Shown here piece after piece: positions 1 to 11,490 of a stretch of 64,000 nucleotides of DNA. The DNA is taken from NCBI GenBank assembly GCA_903813345.2, contig CAIIXF020000009.1, forward strand, positions 9,540,030 through 9,604,029, written 5' to 3'. Numbering within the stretch: position 1 is the stretch's first letter; each line of letters starts with the position of its first letter. The notes under the pieces are model-generated. The model did not search any database, was not told where the DNA came from, and saw only the letters and a list, made by a program, of their open reading frames with translations. The position numbers and the translations under genes are program-made. The DNA comes from Owenia fusiformis. Taxonomy: Eukaryota; Annelida; Polychaeta; Sabellida; Oweniidae.

Positions 1-1342
1 AAGTGTTTGCTGACAGTTAACCATCAATATAGAGGGCACCACTTTATTGGCAATCAACACTGGATAAAATCCTGGTAACAAAATGAAATCTAATATAGAC
101 ATCAAAGATTAAACAAGGCATTAACATGGAAAATATCACCAACTGCCATTTGTTACAAATGCCAAAGACCAAACTTCACACATCAACCAGTGAACACCAT
201 CAACAAAAAGATGGAGTTTAAAACAATATGTCACCACCTCTACCGTCAGCGGTAAAATGTAAATGAAGTACATTTAATTGTATTATAAATACATGTACCA
301 GGTATATGATGCTTGTACCATGGGAAGTTTTTTCATAAAATTTTTCAATTGTTTCAATTTTCTCATAAAATGGGATTATTAAGTGGGAGTATGTGTAAAT
401 GAAAATGTTAACAATTTTGAGGTTTAAGTTAATTTTAGTAAAAATAATTATATACCAAATGTGGGTGATCCAAATTTATCCTATATTTCTCAACATTAGT
501 CACAAACCCAAAGAGTTCAATTTAATAATAGTATAGCAATTTAAAACCTTTATTTGATTCTTGTTTTGAAGTAACAGAGTGCAACTTTACATTTTTTATA
601 ATGTTTACCAAGGAAATATCAGCAAACATTTCCTCTTTATGTGTGCAATCTGCGATAAGATCTCTTTGATGTAGATTTGATACTTTCCCACCCATATACC
701 CTGGGAGTTTGTCATCAATTGATACAATATGCGTGAACCGAAATCATCTCAAAATACATTTGTTACCCACGATGCACTTGTTGACGAGTCTATAAATATG
801 AATAGATATGTTATTTGTGGAAAACCACAACTAAAAATAAGTGTGACTCTACAACACACAAACAACAAAACAAGGCCGATTTGTCGAATTGTGTTTAATT
901 TGAGATGACATGTTGAAAAGTAGGGATTAACTCTGGGTCTATAATTAATAAGCTGAAATTGTGGTGAGAAATAGTCTAAAAAAATATTATTTTGGGGTAA
1001 GCCCTAAGGGGTAGTCCGTGGTGGCCTGTGGTTAGATTTTTGGAATGTGTATGGGATTCTATAAAAACAAGGTGGTCGCATTTGTTTTTATAAAATATTT
1101 TGGATTTCTAAAAAAATGGATACTTCAAGTTGTTTGTATAGAATAAAGTCAATTAAGGAGAAATAAGAGACTTCTTTAGATTTGATTTGATTTGATTTGA
1201 TAGCTTCTTTTCTCCAATTTCTCCAAGTTAAATAGGTTTATGTTTTAAAATGCAAAGGAGCTGAATAAAGTACATAAACACATCTTTGACACTATACAAA
1301 AATACTTAAAACCAAGTGACCACTGGTTAAATGGAGGCTTAC
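1..1342 (-). other. Intron downstream of neuregulin-like exon 3, partial
   Basis: This stretch begins at the GT donor that ends exon 3 and runs off the left edge. I see no further exon with an EGF-type cysteine pattern here. It is AT-rich and contains a short pentanucleotide run (gattt repeated about four times near 1178-1201). Confidence 0.5.
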
Positions 1343-1452
1343 CCATAATTTCTGCTGATTGAGTGAACTGGCCAAGGACATTGGTTGCCGTGCACCCGTA
1401 GTCTCCAGCATCACTCTCCTTTGCCTTCCTGATACGAAGCCTAGATCCCTTC
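1343..1452 (-). CDS. Neuregulin-like gene, exon 3: C-terminal half of Ig domain
   Basis: This internal exon encodes the second half of a C2-type Ig domain, including the hallmark DAGDYGC motif with its disulfide cysteine. The acceptor is a pyrimidine tract ending in CAG at 1453-1455, and the donor is GGTAAGC with GT at 1342-1341. It enters in phase 2: its first G completes the split lysine codon left by exon 2. It leaves in phase 1, so the complete Ig domain is bounded by phase-1 introns, as is usual for extracellular modules. The residues preceding the Cys (SRLRIRKAKESDAGDYGC) resemble the corresponding stretch of vertebrate neuregulin Ig domains. The following exon, expected to lead to an EGF-like domain, is outside the window. 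Another secreted or receptor Ig protein is the main alternative. Confidence 0.75.
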
Positions 1453-1930
1453 CTGGAAAACGGTAAAACAAACATTTCAATCATATTTTGAAGATTGTTG
1501 TCTACAAGTGGTTTCCTAGGTGATTGAGGTTAGGTGAAGACCACATTAAACCATGGGGTTCAAAATGGGAAGAGAAACAAAAATATGGGAGGTAGCATGC
1601 AATGTTTTTTATTTCTTGAGACAATGACATGGCCTTACAAAATTTTTGTCTTAGAATGGTTCCAAACATGTTTATTTTCCCTATAGTAAAAACAATGAAA
1701 AAAAGTTATTAATAAAAGAGTTGGTTGATTTGAATTGAGCTGATTTTTCTGAACATGGAGCTAAATAATGTTATAAAAAATTAACTGGACATCTCAGAAA
1801 AAGAACGATAACCATGGAGTAAACTGAGATGATGACCAATCAGATGATTCAATTATGCCAAGGACCAAACTAATAACTCCTAATAACCAGCGATGATAAT
1901 AAAGCATAAATTACACCAACTCAAAATGGC

Positions 1931-2092
1931 CGTTTGCTCATGCCTATTTAACTCATTTCCCTCTAAAATTTGAATGAGGTGTTCGATTTTCTGGAATTTC
2001 TATACAATTTAGAGTATTGGTTACATGCCTGTACATTTTATTCCCTGCTAATTTCACTCTTTTTCACTCTATTTTGCATCTTAAGACATGAC
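1931..2092 (-). repeat. 170-bp dispersed repeat, copy 1
   Basis: On the minus strand this reads from a tail-end GAGCAAACGG back through TTCAAATTTTAGAGGGAAAT to a GGTCATG start. It lies about 110 bp from copy 2, in inverted orientation. Confidence 0.6.
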
Positions 2093-2202
2093 CATAATAC
2101 GTTTTTTTGTTTGTTGAATACTAACAATGAATTAATAAGACTGGCCAACATCTAAGCACACAAGAGGAAATTAACATTGAGAATCCCATGAAAAAGCACA
2201 AT

Positions 2203-2375
2203 GTGGTCTTGCCTTGAAACGCATAAAAAGAGTGAAATGAGAGGAATTTGTGAGAAAAAGAATTAGCAAGAAGAAGTCAACACTTTGGAATATACAAAAA
2301 TGCCAAAAAATCAGTTACTTTATTCAAATTATAGAGAGAATACAGTGAAACAAACAAGACCAGACGGACATTTTG
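2203..2375 (+). repeat. 170-bp dispersed repeat, copy 2
   Basis: A near-complete copy with the internal landmarks AATTAGCAAG, GTCAACACT and ATTCAAATT, ending CAGACGGACATTT. It forms an inverted pair with the preceding copy. Confidence 0.6.
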
Positions 2376-3810
2376 CATAAGATATTCTAATGTAAATACC
2401 ATTAATTAAATAAAAGAACAATTAGGACGGAAGATCATCTTCCCATCTTTTGTGGTTGGTGTTTTATGTTTAATTACATCTTCACGATTCATTTCTAAGA
2501 TCATAAAAGTTGTGACGTCTTTTCTAGTTTAGCTATTTTGGCACAATTTCTTTCTTCGAGGGCCTTTCCAATCATCCAACTCCTTAATATTCATATAACA
2601 ATCATATAATAAATTAATATTTATATTACACAAAAGGGGGTCATAAATCAATGTACATTTACTATACGTCGTTTGCTATCAGATGCTAATGAAAAATACT
2701 ACAGAAAAATTCTCAAATGAAATGAAACCATTGGAATGAGAGAGTGTCGTGAATGCTAATTTTGTTTTTCTTTCTCCCATCGGGCAAGTCTATACGGCAG
2801 AGCAATGCTGGATGGCTGTCATATTTTTTAATGAAAAATACAAGTGAATGGATAAAGTAAGGAATGAAGTAGAGAAGCACGATGTAACATTCTAAATTAT
2901 TTAGAATTATACCAAAAATCTGTCAGTTTAAAATTTAAGAGAAAGCGGGCAAAAGAAGCACTGCAAGAATCTCATATAAGCTAAGGAAATAGCGATCATC
3001 TATTCTTTGTCAGAATCTAAGAACTATTTTGACTTTTCTTGCATACATTTTCTACAAAGGAATTATGTACGAAAAGTGACAAAAAATAAGCACAATTTGG
3101 AACGGTACTTTTACAATACATGTATTAATGTATTTTGCTATCATTTCCAGGAATGACGTCTGATTTACATTACTGAAAAATGAAGGTTGATGAATAAAAT
3201 ACTATGCTACTAAGCATCCAGAAATAGTCCCATTATCACAGAAGGAGAAGCCAACGATATAATAAATGCTTGATACTGTAGTATGTACCATATACTTTTT
3301 ATGTAATAAAATTTGCTTCAGGTATCAAAAGATATCGTAGCTCAATAAATCCAGTTTTGATTACCTTTGATTGGAGCTAATTAGAAAGTGACAGATTAGG
3401 GTCCAGAGGATTAGTTTTAATGAATAGCTGTTCTTTGCTAATTTATAGCCTCTCTTTCAATATTATAGCTTCTTTCTGGTTATTTCATGTTATTTATTGT
3501 TTTTGACTCTCTGATTTTACGGATCAACATTCACATTATTATGTTGAAATAAATATGGTACATTTTTGGAATTTCATAAAATGTATGAACAAATGTTTCT
3601 TCACAAAAAATGTTGTTAAAATCTGAAAGAAAAAACTGGAAATTTTTGATCACAAGTGAAACCAAAAATATTCAGCAAGTCATCTGAATTCACAGATATA
3701 TAAAATATGAAAATCCAGAGAATATTAGAGATAATGAAGATATGAAAATATATAGTCAAATGTACCTAAAAAGATGACAAAAGAACCTAATATTCTACTT
3801 ATAGCTTTCA

Positions 3811-3870
3811 AATAGTACCCTGGGTAACTGAAATAGTACCCCTGGGTAACTGGAATAGTACCCTTGGGTT
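3811..3870 (+). repeat. Tandem repeat, ~22 bp, three copies
   Basis: Three consecutive units start with AATAGTACCC and continue TGGGTAACTG; the third decays. It is intronic. Confidence 0.7.
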
Positions 3871-5001
3871 CCTCTATTAGCTACAAAAGCCTACAATTGG
3901 CACTAATCATAATCCATTTTGAACAAAGGTCTCATGTTTATGTGTAATATTCTCTCAGAATGATAACAAGCTATCACAGAAAATCATAGTCTTATATAAG
4001 AGTCACCGTGGAAACAGAAAAAAGCGAGGAATAGACTGAAATATTAGTCCTGATTCGCAGGTATTTAGTATGAAAGAAAATTTGTTAAAATTTAAGAGAA
4101 ATTACCAAAGAACAGAGAAAAATTGAACAGGATTCTCAGAATCCAGACTTTTACAATAAATGTCAGTTTTGATCCTCTAAAAGATTACAATTTTGTAAGA
4201 TTATTCAAATATTTATATTCTGTGCATTAAGAGTTAGTAAATTGTTCATCTGAGGACTATAAAACAACAAGATATAAATAACAATGAGATTGTGCCACAG
4301 TTATTTTCTCATATATCTTATTCAATAATAAAAAAAACATGAAGATAATTTGAACTTATTTCTATGAAATCATCTCAAGGTACAATCATCAAAAATATAA
4401 AAATATAAAAACAACATCTTACATGTTGTCGAGTTATATCAAAAGTACATATACATTTATAGTATTTATCATTTCGTAAGGTTAGAAAGAGATAACAAAA
4501 TATTCATTGATAATGGCTTTTAGAACTGATTTCCACAGGGATTACTTATATTCACCCTAAAATATCATGGTAAACACATTTTAAAATGAGAAATTATGTC
4601 ATATAAAGTGCAATAAGCAAGGAAAAAATAAACTTATCGTTGATGTTTTATAATATAGAAATGCAATTTAACAGACATTTATTCATTTAAGGAAATGAAC
4701 AACAAAAAGCATGAGCTGATGTCCATTTTTATAAAGGAACACGGGTGACCCAAGAGATTCCCCACGAATTATAGATCAAACATTATTTGCCCATTTATGG
4801 TACCCGATGAGAATTCAAGTTTTATCAATTTACATGCAAAATCTACTGTATGGACTATCAAATCATATATTATCTGTATCATTTATAATTTAATGTTAAA
4901 CTCAAAATTCATATTTTTAGATGTAAATTAAAATGACAGACAATTATCAATTAATAATTTCAAATCAAACAATCAATCATTCAATTAATCAATCAACTTA
5001 C

Positions 5002-5164
5002 TTGTTTGTTTTGATGGACACTCCTTTCTTTTTCTTGATAGTAACGCCATCTTTAGTCCAGATTACTGTAGGGGGAGGGTTTCCTCTTATCTTGCACTTT
5101 AATTGTAAACGCTTACCAGCTTCAAATGTTGCCGGTTTAAGTTGCGTCACTTTTGGCGGGCTGG
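5002..5164 (-). CDS. Neuregulin-like gene, exon 2: N-terminal half of Ig domain
   Basis: This exon encodes the first half of the Ig domain: the first disulfide cysteine (in LQLKCKIRG), the core tryptophan (TVIWTKDG) and a lysine-rich strand (KKKKGVSIKTNK), which recalls the heparin-binding character of neuregulin Ig domains. The acceptor TTTGTATTTTACAG ends at 5165 and the donor GTAAGT begins at 5001. It enters in phase 1 and leaves in phase 2; both phases match exon 1 and exon 3. Joined to exon 3 it gives 50 residues between the two Ig cysteines. The reading frame is also open upstream across the acceptor to an ATG at 5282, so the exon may be used in two ways. Confidence 0.75.
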
Positions 5165-5282
5165 CTGTAAAATACAAACATTTTCCATGAGAGACTCCCT
5201 GATCAGCGTAAATATATGAAATACATCCTAATATGGCAATCAATGCTAAAAGCCTCCAGGTCCTTGAGCCGATATCAAGCAT
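5165..5282 (-). CDS. Possible alternative first exon with signal peptide
   Basis: Upstream of the exon 2 acceptor the frame stays open for 40 codons to an ATG at 5282 with A at -3. The encoded peptide has a charged start, a hydrophobic core (LLALIAILGCISYIYA) and a plausible cleavage site after YIYA, so it looks like a secretory signal leading directly into the Ig domain. Vertebrate NRG1 uses different N-terminal exons in front of its Ig domain, which makes an alternative promoter here reasonable. A TATAAA lies on the minus strand at about 5424-5419, roughly 140 bp upstream of the ATG. The open frame could be chance: the strong acceptor at 5165 shows that this DNA is intron in the other isoform. 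Confidence 0.35.
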
Positions 5283-6064
5283 TTTACAAAATAATGGTCG
5301 TTACATCAGAATTTGTAGTTTGCATGCAGCGAACACATTCCCTGGTCTCAGAACATCTAATTTACTTGATAACAAGCCAAATTGACTTCACAAAGCTTTG
5401 GGTGTTAATTAGGTCACATTTATATCATAAAATCTTGACACGTAAAAAATCAAACAAGGGTCCAACCTTATTAAAACAATACCTTGGGTTGTTTTGTAAT
5501 CTCAAAGATATTTTCTTTGACGATCAATCATTTATAATGATCTGTAGATAATTTTACCGAGACACAATGCCCCTGCCATCTTGTGATTGGTTAATGTAGT
5601 GTTATAATAGTGTGATGTATACATTTGGGGTGAGTCATGATTTCTGCGAGTTAAGTCATGATTTGGATACAAATTAACATGGGGTTATTCATGATTTTAC
5701 TTCAACCAATATATTTCACTGTATGGTATGTTACAGATTAATCAAAATTGAAAGCCAATACCCAACAATCAACCAAAATCAAGATTTTAAACATATAATT
5801 GTATTAATAAATATCTTCTACAAAACCGTGAACTTGCGCGTGGCGTTCAATAAGTTCAGCGACCAGATAAGAAGTCAATATTTTATGAGAAAACACACCT
5901 CAAGTCTGTTATAAGAGTTCAATATATTTGAATGTGTTAAATCACTTATCTAATATGCATTTACGTTTATTAACCAGCAGAAAATCTCAAAATAGACATT
6001 TAATAGAATATCCCATAATTATGATAACTTCTGTTTTAACATTGATTTCTTACTTGAATCATTA

Positions 6065-6370
6065 GGACCTAAAGTTATCGTATTTTAATCTGAAGTTCAT
6101 ATTTATTGATCTTTTTTCTTTAGAATAGATCATCTTATACTTTACCTCATTTGCCATAGTTTTAAAAATATATCCAATGTTATCACATACCGATCTTAAT
6201 GTTATCATATTTCGATTTATTATCATATTTTGATCGAAAGTTATCATATTTTTTGATCTATTATTATAATTATAGTTTGATCTACTATTTTTAAGTTATC
6301 ATATATTCATCTAATGTTATCATATTCTAATCCTTAGTTATCATATTCTAATCTATCATTTTATCATATA
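6065..6370 (-). repeat. Degenerate ~19-bp tandem repeat
   Basis: Recurring AGTTATCATATT words are spaced by roughly 18-35 bp and interrupted by TTGATC or CTAATC variants. The array is old and diverged. No coding function is apparent. Confidence 0.55.
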
Positions 6371-7225
6371 AACAACATACCTCCTATCACCCAGTAAATT
6401 TCTTTCTTGGGATCACCTGACATTTTCTCAAAGCTTCTGTTTTTCGCGGAATGTTAATTCTATTGTTGATATAACATAACACTTTGAAAAAACTTAATAT
6501 CAATCCTTTGTGATCTTATTAATCCCTAAATGATAGGAATTTTTCTCATTGAAAACTCCACTGGGATTTTTAAAATATTATTTCCTGTGTGATTATTCTC
6601 ATAATCAGATAATTCCCAACTTTTGCTTTTTACAATAACTTAGTTCTCCTCAAGTCTCATGTGATACCTTGGAAAGGTAATAAGTTTTTGCTTTGAAACA
6701 CAAAACGTCAGAACATTTCACAATTAGCATCCGTCATAGCTCCTTGATTAAACACTGATGATTCTTAGCATGACTTTTGTAACTAGATCCTAACTTTCTT
6801 ATTTCTTTTCAATAATTGTGTAATATTTCTAAACCTTGGGTTGTCCGTCATTTTCCATTACTGTCGTTATGTCATAACATTGTTTTCTGCCAATAAATGA
6901 TTTCATTCGGGACTAATAGGGTGTATTGTTCTGAAGTTTTTATCATTTATTTCTTCTTGTTCTTCTAATTAATAATTCAATAGTAATTTTATATTCGTAA
7001 AATTTATTTCCTGTAATTTTATTCTTTACTCATCATTGCAGCTGTATTCTCTACTCGAAAAAAAGAACGTGAAACTTTTTATGAAAAGTAAGATTGAAGC
7101 AAAAATCTTTTTCCTCGATTAAGTGCAAACAATCATATTTTTGACCCCCACGATGTTAGCATTTGCAAACTGAAACCCCTAAGTTTTGTGTCTCAGTCAG
7201 TGAGATATATGTGTCAGAAAATGTC

Positions 7226-7386
7226 CACCTGCTAATTCTTATTCCACTAATTTCTCTTTAAAATTTGAATGAAGTATCCCATTTTCTTGCATTTCTACAT
7301 GATCCAGAGTGTTAGCTCCATGCCTATTTAGTTTCTTCCTTGATGTTTCCACCTTTTCCAGTCTTTTTCCTATTTTCAAATATGAC
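7226..7386 (-). repeat. 170-bp dispersed repeat, copy 3
   Basis: A minus-strand copy recognisable by AAATTTGAATGAAGTATC and a terminal CATATTTGAAAATAG. The GAGCAGACG end is degraded. Confidence 0.55.
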
Positions 7387-7842
7387 TATTACGACATTTT
7401 TCCCACGGGCACCTATCACATTGTACAAACGTCCCTATTGAGAATCATTAAATGCTAGCATCTTAATACGAATCTAAACCAACACTGAAAACAATAGATC
7501 GGACTTAACTACTCCAATAACTTTTAATGCCCATTAACGAGTATATCTTTATCGTGCATCTTTGCAAAATTGGTGCCGTATTGTCAGAAACTTGACTGCC
7601 ACGAGTCAATCAGAATCACCCTTCGAAAAAATACATCCAATTTGCTGTTCGTGAATTTCTCCCAATCGTAAGAATCAAAAAAATATATTCCTTAATTTAT
7701 CCCAGTACAAATACAAATTAATTTTATCTTTGACGTCTATTCCATATTTGGTATATATTGACGGAGGAATTTCATGAACTTCAAAAAGGTATGAGGATTC
7801 TTGTATGGTGCCTTTTATCTTTACCAATGTCAAAAAATGATC

Positions 7843-7990
7843 TCTTCTGGCTTATTTCACTCATTTTCCTCTCAAATGTGAATGAAGAAATTGTTTCTGA
7901 ATAGTTTTCAGTGTTATCTACACATCTGTTTATTTTACTCCTTGCCAATTCCTCTCTATATCATTCCATTTCTTCAAATGAAACATGTCC
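7843..7990 (-). repeat. 170-bp dispersed repeat, copy 4
   Basis: A diverged minus-strand copy with TTTCCTCTCAAATGTGAATG on the plus strand. It lies about 450 bp from copy 3, in the same orientation. Confidence 0.5.
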
Positions 7991-8885
7991 ATCAGGATAT
8001 TTTTCTGATGGGCATTCACTATGATGTCTCTATGGTTTATCAAAAGTTAAGTAATTGCATATGTTAACAATGCTTAGGTAGTTCTTAAGTTAAGTTTCTC
8101 CATTAAGCGTGATTGAAGAAATCGTAACAAGTATTCTCGTATTGTTCTGTCAGTCTCTTGAATTTACGATTCTATAGAACTTCACTTCTCTGTTCCTTCC
8201 TCTAGATCTAACCTCTTATCACTTATAATCATCTGCTGTATTTATTGTACCACGAAATATGAAAAGAGATGCAAAAAATTATATTTTCCTCCTGAAGGTC
8301 TCAGATTCCTAAATCTCACATTGACTCAAAACTGTCCATACCATTCAAATTTTACGCAAGTTATAAAAATATGTTCTCTCTATGATTAGATTATCTAAAC
8401 GTAGACAGAAACTGTTTTTGACAAACTGGTTTTAAAACTCATTAAAACAAATGTTCAACTACTATTGGGAAAAACTGTAGTGGCATTTATTGACGAAATC
8501 ATCACTTGACAGTATTAGTAAATATCCGCGGGATTAAATCTGGATCTTGATGTAATCCTCGACTCATTTCATCATTTTGGTCAACCCTGACATTAAATTC
8601 TAGACCAATCATTCCTCAAAAATATCACTCAAACAACAAAATAAAAAGAAATATTTTCACATGTAAATATTCTTGTATGATAAAATTATGAAAACGAGTA
8701 AATTTTTTAGAAATTTCTTAAAAGAAAGATGGAAAATTTGGGCCACTTTGTAATCTCTTGAAATGGGTGATAATAGAGTTAATTTGCAGGGGAAGAGATA
8801 TTGAATGCTTCAATGGCCACAATTGGAAGATGATGCCCCGTAGCGCCATATCAAATAAGTGTAAAAACCCAGGAGAAAAGCTTTA

Positions 8886-9050
8886 GTTATGTTTTGAAAA
8901 GTAAAATTAAGTGAAAAAGGTTATAATAAGTGAGAAATAAAGTAAGCAGGCATGAAGTAAACATTCTAAATTGTACACAAATGCAAGAAAATTAGATATT
9001 TCATCCAAATTTTTTAGAGAAATAGAGTGAAATAGAAGGCCAGAAAATAA
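8886..9050 (+). repeat. 170-bp dispersed repeat, copy 5
   Basis: A plus-strand copy with AAGTAAGCAGGCATGAAGT and TTCTAAATTGTACA landmarks; the final GAGCAGACGG is missing or mutated. Confidence 0.6.
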
Positions 9051-9790
9051 TATTGAGGAATGGGAAATCACGTTTTCATGCATCAGTGATCACAAAATGA
9101 AGCCGTGACATATTAACACAACATACACAGCTTCATATTAAAAACAGATTAAATGAACATGACATGACACCGTGTTGATGTCATATGACTTCATGCTTAA
9201 AATCAAGTCTTATGACTGTCGGTGCAAGCTCTAAAACTTATTTTGCTGTCTTTATGCAATCTCTTAATGAGAAAGAGAATTTCTACATTTGTTAATTGTG
9301 CCTGCTTTGTGACTATATCTTAATCCAGGAGACTTAAGGTGTTAAATGATGAGTTTTGACAACTTCCTCCTTTCTGTTAAGCAAATACCATCATACAATA
9401 GTAAAAATTGATAGCTAGAGCAGAGAACAATATGAATGAAGGTGAAGGAATGTATATCCTGAAGCAAGAGGATATTTCCCAGAATTCCTAGATGAACCCT
9501 TCATTATGTAAAGGTGAACCTACAAATGGAGATAAGATTATTTCTGAATTCTGGGGTGTTTTTCCCTCTTCCCCGAAGCCTTGAGGATAACCTCATCAAT
9601 ATTTTACATAGGATAATGACTTGATGAATTGACAAATACACATAATAACATACGTTATAATTGAGATCACCTATTCCCTAAACAGGTAATTCATTCATTA
9701 AAAATCTGACTCATTGATTTTTACTAATGGGCTTAATGATACAGTTATAAAAAATAACCTGCAACTGAAATCATGGTCAATATTACAAAT

Positions 9791-9950
9791 GTGAAATAAA
9801 ATGATAAATAATGAAATGAGCAAGGAATGAAGTAAACAGACATATGATCAACACTCAAAATTATATAAAAATTCCCAAAAATTCAATACTTCATTCAAAT
9901 TTAAGAGAGATTTGAGGGGAATATAATCGAATAAGCAGAAGCAAACGACC
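9791..9950 (+). repeat. 170-bp dispersed repeat, copy 6
   Basis: A plus-strand copy with GAGCAAGGAATGAAGTAAAC and the end AAGCAGAAGCAAACGACC. Confidence 0.6.
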
Positions 9951-10540
9951 TTTTTATGAATGAACATATCTTTCTTTCAGGCGGTATACTATACATTTAA
10001 TGGATTTGAACCTCCGATGATTGTATCGTAGAGTAGTGAAAATCAATTGGCCTTATTTAGATACCACCCCCGCCATAAGCTATCTTTACAACCTCGATTT
10101 GATTCATTCATGAATATTTTACCATTGCATCATGGACTTTCTTTAGAAATCTCACAATTGCAATACTGAAATGGCAGCAAGAAAAGAAAGCTTTCAAAAG
10201 TTCAAAATAAATAATCCATTCATGAAATGCCACATCATTAAAACCTTTTCATAAAAATCTCACTTCATCAAAATACAGAATCAAGCAATTAATCACTTAT
10301 TGATTTTATTCAGAGACAATTTCATGACGCTAATACTAAAATCTCTTACAATCTATCTAGATGCCATCTATTTATTAAATGTATGTCTCTTCAATAAGAT
10401 ATCGTCTTTTAATTTATTGGCAATCAAGTGACACCTTTTTGTTGTAACAGATGTAATAGAATGAATAACTATTCTATTTAAATTCTTATAATCAAGAGTT
10501 AAAAGATTCCTTCAAGTTTTCATGACAAAAACAATATAGA

Positions 10541-10729
10541 GGTTTTTCGCGTGTCGGTGCAAAATTCCAATTTTCACAATTCAGACTAATTTAGGTCTAA
10601 ATATGCATATTTTTTATGCTTTTTCTCATTTTCAAGGGGGTGCAAATATATTTTCAGGTGGGTGCAAGCCTATTATTAAAATCTAAAATAGGTGCAGCAC
10701 CCACTTGCTTTAATGCTAGGGAGATCACT
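10541..10729 (+). repeat. GGGTGCAA-type dispersed element, copy 1
   Basis: About 190 bp with three spaced GGGTGCAA/CGGTGCAA words, TTTTCTCATTTTCAAG, and an end reading GCACCCACTTGCTTTAATGC then GGGAGATCAC. Similar sequence recurs at 29913-30110 and in two partial copies near 30.8-31.1 kb. Confidence 0.6.
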
Positions 10730-10930
10730 ATGTTTTATCCTATATATTGTAATAGATATAACTGACAATAGGAGGGTCAGAATGACATTCTCATTAGGTG
10801 GGATTGTATTAAGGTGTTTTAGCACAAAAGTAGGTATAGCAATAACTATATTTCACTATCACACTTTAAGTGGCATTATTGGGTCAGGAATCTCAGATAT
10901 AATTCATCATAATGGTCCTTATTGGAAATA

Positions 10931-11014
10931 TAAAATAAAGTATAAAAGAATGGAATTAGCAAGGAATAATATTAACAGACATGTAGTTAACACTTTAAAT
11001 TGTAGAGAAATACC
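10931..11014 (+). repeat. 170-bp dispersed repeat, partial copy 7
   Basis: Only the middle is present (TGGAATTAGCAAGGAATAAT through TTAAATTGTAGAGAAATACC). Confidence 0.6.
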
Positions 11015-11286
11015 AGGAGGGTCATAAGGGTCCTCTTTTGAGATGCAAAATAAAGGGAAAGGGGAGGATCCGGAATTAAGGTGAGAGTAAAGTTCTCAAG
11101 TACCATTCCTCAAAAAAGTCTCAAAATCTTCATTTGACAATTGTTTTTATCACAAACTTCAGTTTTTATTGTTCTTTATAGTATTTATAATGATTATAAC
11201 AAAAACAAAAGAAATGGCTGGTCAGGCAGGTTTGAAGATTTCATTCTTGAACATTTCTCAATTTTTGTGAACCTTATCTTCATCTT

Positions 11287-11490
11287 ATCAAGGAATATAA
11301 TAAATATACAAGTATGAAGTCAACTCTCTAAATTTTATAGAAATCTCAGAAAATCAGGATGTTCATTCAAATTAGAGAGGAATAGAGTAGAACCGCCAAG
11401 AAATAAAGTAAAGAAGTGAATACTCTAAATTATATGAAAATGGCAGAAAAATAAGACACTTCATTCAAAATTTATGGAGAAATGCCATCG
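11287..11490 (+). repeat. 170-bp dispersed repeat, copies 8 and 9 in tandem
   Basis: Two truncated copies follow each other head to tail. The junction is near 11395, where AGAGTAGAACC meets GCCAAGAAATAAAG. Both keep the CTCTAAATT and TTCATTCAAA landmarks. Confidence 0.6.

Larger units (their letters stand above)
1453..5001 (-). other. Neuregulin-like gene, intron 2
   Basis: This 3,549-bp phase-2 intron separates the two halves of the Ig domain. It holds two oppositely oriented copies of the ~170-bp repeat (1931-2092 and 2203-2375), a three-copy tandem repeat at 3811-3870, and a run of caatc-type repeats near 4960-4998. I see nothing else with structure. Confidence 0.65.

Noticed and set aside
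10692-11027. Plus-strand 111-residue open frame
   Set aside because: It runs from the GGGTGCAA element into a partial copy of the 170-bp repeat, so it is repeat-derived.
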